Assembly: GCF_020616555.1 (NCBI RefSeq)
Contig: NZ_CP085173.1
Span: 9,192,001 to 9,256,000, forward strand
DNA from: Streptomyces longhuiensis
Lineage (GTDB): Bacteria > Actinomycetota > Actinomycetes > Streptomycetales > Streptomycetaceae
Direction: 5' to 3'
Length of the DNA stretch: 64,000 nt
The notes below the pieces were generated by a model. That model was given only the letters and a program-made list of their open reading frames with translations. It was not told where the DNA came from and made no database searches. Below are positions 58,442 through 64,000 of this stretch, one piece after another. The translations under genes were made by a program, and so were the position numbers. Every line of letters starts with the position of its first letter. The stretch's first letter is position 1.

Positions 58442-59059
58442 GTGCTTTTCGACATCACCCGCAGTGAACTCGCCGACATCTTCGGCGAGGACCGGCTCGC
58501 GACCCTGCCCGCCACTGCCTTCACGCCCTCCATCGCGGACACCGAGGGCGCCCGCCTCATGCAGAGCGTCGGCGTCCCGACCGGAACGTTCTGGCTGCGT
58601 GAGTCAGACGAGGATTCCGGTCGGTTGCCCCTCGTCCAGGGCGTCGTCGACATCGAGGACTTCGAGGACGCCTCGCAGGGCGCGGGCGAATGGCCCGTGA
58701 TCGGCTGGCTGCTCAACGCCCACCTCGCCCTCGACCCAGGTTCCGGCAAGGTGTACGCCCTCGACGCCGACGAGGAGACCGTGCGGGAACTCCACACGGA
58801 CGTCTCCTCCCTCGTCCAGGTCACCCTCCGGTTCCAGCGCCTGCTCGAGGAGTTCACCTTCAGTGGCGACGACAGCGACGAGGAGGCCGACTTCGAGCGC
58901 CTGGAGCGCGCGGTCGACCGGATCCGTCAGGAGACGAGCAGCATTGACCCGCTCCCCTTCCAGGACGACGAGACCGTCTGGTCGATAGTCAGCGAGGAGA
59001 TCGCCGCGGGTCAGCGCTTCAAGGGCGACAGGCCGGGAGCCGGCTCGCTCTACGGGTGA
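58442..59059 (+). CDS. SUKH-4-like protein
   Basis: A 205-residue SMI1/KNR4-superfamily protein. 'FDITRSELADIFGEDRLATLPATAF' begins the fold. 'GVPTGTFWLRESDED', 'GEWPVIGWLLNAHLALDPGSGKVYALDADEETVRELHTDVSSLVQVTLRFQRLLEEF' and acidic surface patches are typical of the SUKH-4 immunity-like group. The GTG at 58442 has GGAG at good spacing and fits the family start; longer starts upstream look spurious. No polymorphic toxin is next to it, so it is an orphan immunity gene or has another role. Confidence 0.72.
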   Translation: MLFDITRSELADIFGEDRLATLPATAFTPSIADTEGARLMQSVGVPTGTFWLRESDEDSGRLPLVQGVVDIEDFEDASQGAGEWPVIGWLLNAHLALDPGSGKVYALDADEETVRELHTDVSSLVQVTLRFQRLLEEFTFSGDDSDEEADFERLERAVDRIRQETSSIDPLPFQDDETVWSIVSEEIAAGQRFKGDRPGAGSLYG

Positions 59060-59220
59060 TCGTCGGCCGCTGCCGCCCACGAACCGCGCGGTCTGCGTGG
59101 TGCGATCCGCACGGTGCGCGGGCCCCCTTCCCGCGGACCCGTCTCCTCCCCGACCGTCAGAAGCAGCGCCCAAAGGGCAGTTGAGATTTGAGATGCCAAG
59201 GACCTGAGCCGAGCCACGGG

Positions 59221-60141
59221 TCAGCCCTCCGAGCCCCACGGCCGCAGCTTCTCCGGGTTACGGACCGCCCAGATCCGGGTGACGCGCCCGTCGGACACGT
59301 CGAACGAGGCTACGGTCATGACGACACCTGCACGTCGGGCCACCAGACCCGGCACGCCGTTGACCGACCGCTCCAGGAGTTCGAGCCCCGGAGCCTTGTC
59401 GGCGATGGCGACCATGTACTGAGCGATGCGAGGGCCGCCCTCGACCGGGCGCAGGACGGTGCCGACCAGGCCGCCGCCGTCGGCGGTCATCACTGCGGCC
59501 GGGTTGAGAAGGCCGACGAGGGTTGCGATGTCCTTGCTCTCCCATGCCTCTTTGACGTGCTTCACCACGTCGGCCTGGCCGGTCGCCGGCGCCGGAGCAG
59601 CCTGCGCGACACTCACCCGCCGCCTGGCGGAGGCCGCCAACTGCTTGCAGGCCGCGGGGGTCCGGCCGAGAACGTCGGCGATCTCGGCGAACGGGTACCG
59701 GAAGACGTCGTGCAGGACGAACGCCACCCGCTCGGCGGGCGTCATCGACTCCAGGACGACGAGGAAGGCCATGGACACCGACTCGTCCAGGACGATCTGG
59801 TCGGCGGGATCAGGAGCGCCGGTGGGGTCGGCGCCGCCCGCGCGGTTCCACTCGGTGCGGTCGGGCAGCGGTTCGGGCAGCCATGCGCCGACATAGCGCT
59901 CACGGCGGGCCCGCGCCGAGCCGAGCAGGTCCAGGCAGATGCGGCCGGTCACCGTCGTCAGCCAGGCGCCGGGGGAGAGGATCTCCGCCTGCCGGCTTCG
60001 CGTCAGCCCGTACCAGCGTGTGTAGGCATCCTGTACGGCGTCCTCGGCCTCGGTCACCGAACCGAGCAACCGGTAGGCGACATTGATCAGTTGGCGTCGC
60101 TCGCCGGCTACCTCATCCGTGCCGGCCCCGACAGTTCCCAC
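59221..60141 (-). CDS. ECF sigma factor with SnoaL-like domain (SigJ-type)
   Basis: A 306-residue ECF41-like sigma factor. Sigma2 'LINVAYRLLGSVTEAEDAVQDAYTRWYG' and sigma4 'LESMTPAERVAFVLHDVFRYPFAEIADVLGRTPAACKQLAASARRRV' are complete. A C-terminal SnoaL-like domain ('VKHVKEAWESKDIATLVGLLNPAAVMTADGGG') regulates activity in this class. GTG start after GGGGGAAG. The usual partner, a carboxymuconolactone decarboxylase or oxidoreductase gene, is absent. It is divergent from a small membrane protein gene that could be its target. Confidence 0.9.
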   Translation of the reverse strand: MGTVGAGTDEVAGERRQLINVAYRLLGSVTEAEDAVQDAYTRWYGLTRSRQAEILSPGAWLTTVTGRICLDLLGSARARRERYVGAWLPEPLPDRTEWNRAGGADPTGAPDPADQIVLDESVSMAFLVVLESMTPAERVAFVLHDVFRYPFAEIADVLGRTPAACKQLAASARRRVSVAQAAPAPATGQADVVKHVKEAWESKDIATLVGLLNPAAVMTADGGGLVGTVLRPVEGGPRIAQYMVAIADKAPGLELLERSVNGVPGLVARRAGVVMTVASFDVSDGRVTRIWAVRNPEKLRPWGSEG

Positions 60142-60239
60142 GCTTCCGCCCCCCTCGCCTTACCTTTCGCAGGCCCGCGTCGTCGGGCTGGTGAGACCTT
60201 ATCGATCTACTGCCCGAGGGCGGAAAAGGGGACTGTGAC

Positions 60240-60620
60240 ATGGCCACTGAGGTGAAGCCGACGGCGACGGCGAACGCACGGCGCAGCTCCTCGTTCCTGC
60301 AGGTCGCGATCGCACTGCAGACCCTGACCATCTTCCTTCAGGCGTGCTCCGCCGGACTGCTGCTGACCGCGTCGTACGGAGAGACGATCCACAGCGTCGG
60401 AGCCCGTGTGATGTACGCGGCGTCGATGCTGTACGTACTCGCGGCGGTGCTGGCGTGGAAGCGGGGCGGCGGCTCGCCCCGGCCGATCTGGCACGCGTCG
60501 GGATTCCTCGCGCTCGCCTCGGTCCAGGTCGTGCTCGGCATCGCGCACGTCCCGTCGGTCCATCTTCCCCTGGGCGTCCTGATGTTCGGCCTGAGTGTGC
60601 TGGCGCTGGCCAGGCGCTGA
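60240..60620 (+). CDS. Small four-segment membrane protein
   Basis: A 126-residue protein with about four hydrophobic segments ('LQVAIALQTLTIFLQACSAGLLLTA', 'VMYAASMLYVLAAVLAW', 'SGFLALASVQVVLGIAHV', 'LPLGVLMFGLSVLALA'). His residues near segment ends ('GIAHVPSVHLPLG') suggest a heme- or metal-binding DoxX/cytochrome-like bundle, but no family was fixed. AAAAGGGGA precedes the ATG. Divergent from the SigJ-type sigma gene, with a 98-bp shared region. Confidence 0.7.
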   Translation: MATEVKPTATANARRSSSFLQVAIALQTLTIFLQACSAGLLLTASYGETIHSVGARVMYAASMLYVLAAVLAWKRGGGSPRPIWHASGFLALASVQVVLGIAHVPSVHLPLGVLMFGLSVLALARR

Positions 60621-61221
60621 AGTCCGGTACGGGGGCCGCCGGAGTCATTGCTCGGTGTCCGCCTGTCCCGCCGCCCCAGCCTCCGAGAGCGTCGCGGATG
60701 GGACGGATCGGCGCATCCCGACCTCACTGGAGTGGCGAACCGCCCAGCTCACCCCGACGGGGACGGCCGGAGAGATGCGGCCCTGCCCTCGTGCGCATGG
60801 CGCGATACGAGTCGTGGACTTCGGACCTCTTCGTTCCGAAGCGACTCGGACGGGGCTCTGCTTCGGGCCGGTGAGCCTCTCGCCCGCGGTGATGTCCGCA
60901 CTCAAGGCTGTGTGGGTGTGCTCAGTCGGCGAGCTTGAGGAGGCAAAACCCGGCCCGATCGCTGGATGACACCCTTGCGTGCGGCAGGGCGAGGTTGGTT
61001 TCGCGGACGTGTTCCGCGATGTGGTCCTGCAGTTGACCCGTGGTGCCTGAGTTGCCGCCCACCGTGCCCGCCAGATCTGACCGGACCGGACCGCGACTCG
61101 ACCGGTACGGTCAACTCCGGGCCCGTGAACCCGCCCCAGTGCCACGCACACCTTCGAAGCTTCAACGGAAAAGAACCGCATTCCGGCGGCGGACGGCCGG
61201 CGGGGATCAGAAAGAGGTGTC
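60621..61221. other. 601-bp stretch without a clear + strand gene
   Basis: The only candidate is a short minus-strand reading frame (60922-61062). No repeats or dyads stand out, and no promoter for the downstream cupin gene could be fixed. Confidence 0.4.
60922..61062 (-). CDS. Possible 46-residue reading frame or gene remnant
   Basis: GTG start, product containing 'QLQDHIAEHVRETNLALPHARVSSSDRAGFCLLKLAD'. The sequence has protein-like composition and good third-position GC. The region just upstream in the same frame lacks a ribosome binding site, so it may be the surviving 3' end of a larger gene. Family not recognised. Confidence 0.3.
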   Translation of the reverse strand: MGGNSGTTGQLQDHIAEHVRETNLALPHARVSSSDRAGFCLLKLAD

Positions 61222-61560
61222 ATGAAAGAGGAGCTCGAGTTCTTTGCGGGGGATGCCATGCCGTGGCGCGAAGCCGCGCAGCCGGGTACCGAGGAGAAGG
61301 TGTTGTCGCGGGATCCTGACGATCCTGCTGTGCTGACCCGGCTTGTGCGCTGGCTGCCCGGTCTGGACACGACTCCCGCCGGAGTGATCACTCACGACTA
61401 CGTCGAGGAGGTGTACCTGCTGGAAGGCGAGCTGGTCGACCTCACGCTCGGGCAGACGTTCGGTCCGGGGCACTATGCGAGCCGTCGGCCCGGGATGCGC
61501 CACGGCCCCTATCGCACTCCGGCCGGTTGCACGATGCTCGAAATCCGGTACCGCGCCTGA
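61222..61560 (+). CDS. Cupin-domain protein
   Basis: A 112-residue single cupin. 'GVITHDYVEEVYLLEGELVDLTLGQTFGPGHYASRRPGMRHGPYRTPAGCTMLEIRY' gives both cupin motifs. His ligand candidates are in 'THDYVEEVY' and 'MRHGPY'; it resembles the ChrR-type anti-sigma cupin or small dioxygenase-like cupins. AAAGAGG precedes the ATG. No partner gene nearby; the SigJ-type gene is 1.1 kb away. Confidence 0.8.
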   Translation: MKEELEFFAGDAMPWREAAQPGTEEKVLSRDPDDPAVLTRLVRWLPGLDTTPAGVITHDYVEEVYLLEGELVDLTLGQTFGPGHYASRRPGMRHGPYRTPAGCTMLEIRYRA

Positions 61561-61656
61561 TCTGCGAGCGGGGTGAGACGGTGCGGGTGGTCCTCCGATC
61601 GAACGGTCCGCCGTGCCCGGCCGCGCGGACGTCAGCTGGGCTACGGCGTGCCTTGC

Positions 61657-62082
61657 TCAAACGACCGGCTCGCCGATGCCCAGCAGGTTTCCCTCGCTGT
61701 CACGGAACCAGGCGGCGCGCTCTCCCCGTCCGCCCTTGCTCTGGTAGTTCCCGTCGATCTCGGCGATTCCGTCCTTCGTCCGGAACCCGGGCAGGTCGAC
61801 CTCTTCGAACATCACGCCGCGTTGCTTGAGCTCCGCCACGATCGTCTCGACGTCGTCGACCTGCCACCCCATCTGGGTGAAGGTGCCGGGCGCGGCTCCC
61901 GTGGACCTGAACAAGGCGAACTCCGTGTCTCCGCACCGGTACAGCAGTCCACCGGGCCGTTCGTCGACGGGCTCCAGACCGAGCCGCTCGGCATAGAAAC
62001 GCCGTGCCCGGTCCAGGTCCTGGGCCGGCAGCCGGGTCGCGACGCGACCCCGGGCCAGAATGTTCCTGTGGTCCGCCTTCAT
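61657..62082 (-). CDS. VOC-family protein
   Basis: A 141-residue glyoxalase-like protein. 'VATRLPAQDLDRARRFYAERLGLEPVDERPGGLLYRCGDTEFALFRS' and 'MGWQVDDVETIVAELKQRGVMFEEVDLP...GERAAWFRDSEGNLLGIGEP' form a complete unit with a likely metal-ligand pattern. It starts 26 bp after the NRAMP-related gene ends and may be co-transcribed with it. Substrate unknown. Confidence 0.85.
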   Translation of the reverse strand: MKADHRNILARGRVATRLPAQDLDRARRFYAERLGLEPVDERPGGLLYRCGDTEFALFRSTGAAPGTFTQMGWQVDDVETIVAELKQRGVMFEEVDLPGFRTKDGIAEIDGNYQSKGGRGERAAWFRDSEGNLLGIGEPVV

Positions 62083-62108
62083 GTCACCACTGTGCCTCGC
62101 CGCCGCAT

Positions 62109-63536
62109 TCAGCTGCCAGGAGTGAGCCCCAGCGTGTCGAGCACCGCGTACACCCCGAGGAAGAGAATCGCCGCACTGCTCAGGACGAGGGCGGCGGTCA
62201 GCCAGGGGTTGGCGCGGAAGCGGTGCGGGACGCCGGTGTAGCGCAGGCGCCAGACCGCGACCACGACCGCGAGCAAGAAGATGCCGCCGCCGATGCCGCC
62301 GATCTGCACCATCAGGACCGGGGACTGGACCCACAGGAAGAAGCACATCCACACCGGGGGCAGGCAGCAGGTGAGGATGCGGATGGTGCGGGTGCGCGAG
62401 CGCATGTCGTGCCAGTTCACCACTCCGAGCAGACCCAGCGTGTTGGTCCACAGGCGCGGGACACTGGCCGACGAGGCGACGGTGACCGAGAAGAGTACGG
62501 CGATCGCGCCGGCCAGGAACAGGTACTCGGCCCAGGGGCCCAGTGTGTCGGTGTAGATGTGCGACAGCGTGGTGATCATGTCGTTGCCCTCGGGCACGAG
62601 ACCCTGCGGGTGGAGCACCGAGGCGCCGATCACGTAGAAGGACAGGGTGCAGACGGTACACACGATCCAGGAGACACCCACGTCGAGGCGCATGACCTTG
62701 AGCCAGCCCTCGGCCCGCCGGGCGCGCTGTTCGGTACCGTCGTCCGGGCCGGTCCACCGGGCGTAGCCCTTCTCCAGGCACCAGTACGTGTACGTGGTCA
62801 TCTCGTCGGCGCCGACGCCGGTGATGCCGAACATGGCGAGCGCGATGCCGACCGTGCCCGCGGGGATCTGGAAGCTCAGTCCGTCGGCGAGCTGTTCGCC
62901 GCCGTACCCGAAAGCGGTGAACGGCAGTGCGAGGGCCAGGCCGAAGGTGATGATCGTCTTGAGCGTGATGCCGACGACCTCGACACGCTCCACGACGTGG
63001 TACTTGCCCGTCTGGAGGATGAGGACGGCGGCGGCGGTGACGATGAGGGCCCAGATCGTCAGCGATGACGTGCTCAGCGAGGCGCCGTGGAGCGGCAGAA
63101 GGATCGAGCAGGCCGCCGCGGTGCCGCCGATGATGCCGCCGCGCTGGAACATCTTGGCGAAGTCCATGCCGATCCAGAGCCAGTTGATCCAGCTCAGGCG
63201 GCCTATGCGGGGGCCGACGTCACGGAAGCCGTCGAGTGCGGGGCGGCCGTTGAGGATGGTCCAGCGGGCCAGTTCCATCTGGACCCATACCTTGACCAGA
63301 GTGGAGACGATCACCAGCCACAGGAGCGCGAAGCCGGCCTTCGCGCCCAGGGAGGTGGTGGTGATCAGTTCACCGGAGCCGACGACAGCGGCGGACAGGA
63401 CGAGCCCGGGGCCGAGCTGGCGCAGCCGGCCGCGGAAGGTCTCGGGGGCAGGGCGGGCGTCTTCGGCGCGCAGTGCGTACGGGTCGGTCTGCGCGGAGGG
63501 TGGCGCCGCCGTGGCGCCGTCGGTCGAGGTGGCCAT
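62109..63536 (-). CDS. NRAMP-related membrane transporter lacking the metal-binding DPGN
   Basis: A 475-residue protein with about 11 membrane segments. 'RLRQLGPGLVLSAAVVGSGELITTTSLGAKAGFALLW' aligns with segment 1 of NRAMP Mn/Fe transporters, but the DPGN motif reads GSGE. The segment 6 region 'FGITGVGADEMTTYTYWCLEKG' lacks the usual MPH. It therefore belongs to an NRAMP-related group of unknown substrate and may not carry Mn2+ or Fe2+. AAGGA precedes the ATG at 63536; an ATG at 63566 is less likely. It follows a D-2-hydroxyacid dehydrogenase gene and precedes a VOC gene on the same strand. Confidence 0.82.
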   Translation of the reverse strand: MATSTDGATAAPPSAQTDPYALRAEDARPAPETFRGRLRQLGPGLVLSAAVVGSGELITTTSLGAKAGFALLWLVIVSTLVKVWVQMELARWTILNGRPALDGFRDVGPRIGRLSWINWLWIGMDFAKMFQRGGIIGGTAAACSILLPLHGASLSTSSLTIWALIVTAAAVLILQTGKYHVVERVEVVGITLKTIITFGLALALPFTAFGYGGEQLADGLSFQIPAGTVGIALAMFGITGVGADEMTTYTYWCLEKGYARWTGPDDGTEQRARRAEGWLKVMRLDVGVSWIVCTVCTLSFYVIGASVLHPQGLVPEGNDMITTLSHIYTDTLGPWAEYLFLAGAIAVLFSVTVASSASVPRLWTNTLGLLGVVNWHDMRSRTRTIRILTCCLPPVWMCFFLWVQSPVLMVQIGGIGGGIFLLAVVVAVWRLRYTGVPHRFRANPWLTAALVLSSAAILFLGVYAVLDTLGLTPGS

Positions 63537-63594
63537 GTCAGGTCCTTGGGGATCCTCCGGCGTCATCGCCGGAATCCGGAATGGGGACAGGGTC

Positions 63595-63626
63595 GTGCCG
63601 TGGTGCCGTGGTGCCGTGGTGCCGTG
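63595..63626. repeat. Four tandem GTGCCGTG octamers
   Basis: Perfect 8-bp repeats followed by a partial copy, in the gap between the dehydrogenase gene and the NRAMP-related gene. Likely slippage. Confidence 0.75.
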
Positions 63627-63662
63627 GTGCGCAGGTGCCGAAGTGCGGGGGCGCCCTGTGCC

Positions 63663-64000
63663 TCAACGCACCTGGTGTTGTGGCCCCTTGCCCGCCAGTA
63701 CGCGGACGACGTCCTCGGCCACCATCGCGCCCATGGCCTGGTTGGCCTCGGGAGTGCAGGCGGCCATGTGCGAGGTGAGGAGGGTGCGGGGGGCCTGGCG
63801 CAAGGGGTGGTCGGCGGGCAGCGGCTCGGTGCTGAACGCGTCGAGGGCCGCGGCCCCGAAGTGCCCGGAGCTGAGCAGGTCGGCCAGCGCGCGTTCGTCG
63901 ACGAGGCCGCCGCGCGCGGCGTTGATCAGGACCGCGCCCCGCTTCATCGCCGCCAGTCGGGCCCGGTCGAGCAGCGGGGCGCCGGACGGGTCGGGCGGGG
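63663..64000 (-). CDS. D-2-hydroxyacid dehydrogenase, C-terminal part (cut by window edge)
   Basis: The last 112 or so codons of a phosphoglycerate dehydrogenase-like enzyme. 'AAMKRGAVLINAARGGLVDERALADLL' is the conserved cofactor-domain motif with the catalytic Arg region upstream missing. 'GHFGAAALDAFSTEPLPADHPLRQAPRTLLTSHMAACTPEANQAM' has the Glu and the His of the active site ('TSHMAA' replaces the usual 'TPHxGG/A'). The N-terminal part continues beyond 64000. It lies upstream of the NRAMP-related gene on the same strand, 126 bp apart. Confidence 0.82.
   Translation of the reverse strand, partial: PPDPSGAPLLDRARLAAMKRGAVLINAARGGLVDERALADLLSSGHFGAAALDAFSTEPLPADHPLRQAPRTLLTSHMAACTPEANQAMGAMVAEDVVRVLAGKGPQHQVR

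Overview
The window is high-GC actinobacterial DNA that looks like a Streptomyces chromosome, most likely an accessory arm. The evidence is strong GC bias at third codon positions, many GTG and TTG starts, frequent 4-bp stop/start overlaps, an AfsR-type SARP regulator, DUF6479-like and SCO6745-like genes, and several decayed genes between intact operons. No rRNA, tRNA, CRISPR array or intact insertion sequence was seen.

Layout. (1) 1-2.3 kb: a MarR regulator and a DrrAB-type ABC exporter, with a dyad over a probably leaderless promoter and an 11-bp tandem repeat. (2) 2.4-4.4 kb: a small membrane protein and a class-V PLP enzyme. (3) 4.4-14.1 kb: a TetR-linked acyl-CoA catabolic cluster (hydrolase, enoyl-CoA hydratase, acyl-CoA ligase, SDR, APH-like kinase, ABM monooxygenase, thiolase, MaoC hydratase). 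A 16-bp element recurs in front of four of its transcription units. (4) 14.3-24.8 kb: a truncated hmuV, a membrane protein beside a Tat-exported carotenoid oxygenase, a large SARP regulator, a nitrilase-family hydrolase, a universal stress protein, a helical-repeat protein and a DUF4389 protein. (5) 25-30.8 kb: a formaldehyde-activating-enzyme (Fae) homologue with a 3-hydroxyisobutyrate-dehydrogenase-like enzyme, an IclR regulator, an aldehyde dehydrogenase and an MFS transporter. Two matching 17-bp dyads lie in front of the divergent operons. (6) 32.3-37.2 kb: a D-malate/tartrate dehydrogenase, a LysR regulator and a DctA transporter that share a 15-bp T-N11-A box, then ridA and a broken PLP dehydratase. 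(7) 37.2-40.4 kb: gene remnants and small regulators. (8) 40.5-55.5 kb: a complete high-affinity [NiFe]-hydrogenase locus. (9) 55.7-64 kb: VOC proteins, a quinone-oxidoreductase-like enzyme, a SUKH-4-like protein, a SigJ-like ECF sigma factor, a cupin, an NRAMP-related transporter and a partial D-2-hydroxyacid dehydrogenase.

The hydrogenase locus is the main system. It encodes a HypX-like protein, small and large subunits of the actinobacterial group 1h (formerly group 5) type, a NifU-like protein, three uncharacterised proteins, a maturation endopeptidase, a 34-residue membrane peptide, and HypA-B-F-C-D-E. All genes lie on the + strand and most overlap by 4 bp. The small subunit has CxxD where the proximal iron-sulfur cluster normally has CxxC, the signature of oxygen-insensitive enzymes that oxidise atmospheric H2. 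The Hyp proteins build the Ni-Fe(CN)2CO centre, and HypX could supply CO in air.

The less-described material is the coupled accessory block at 45.3-49.3 kb, the Fae/IclR regulon, and three inferred regulons (TetR, IclR, LysR) whose repeated operator-like sequences can be read directly.
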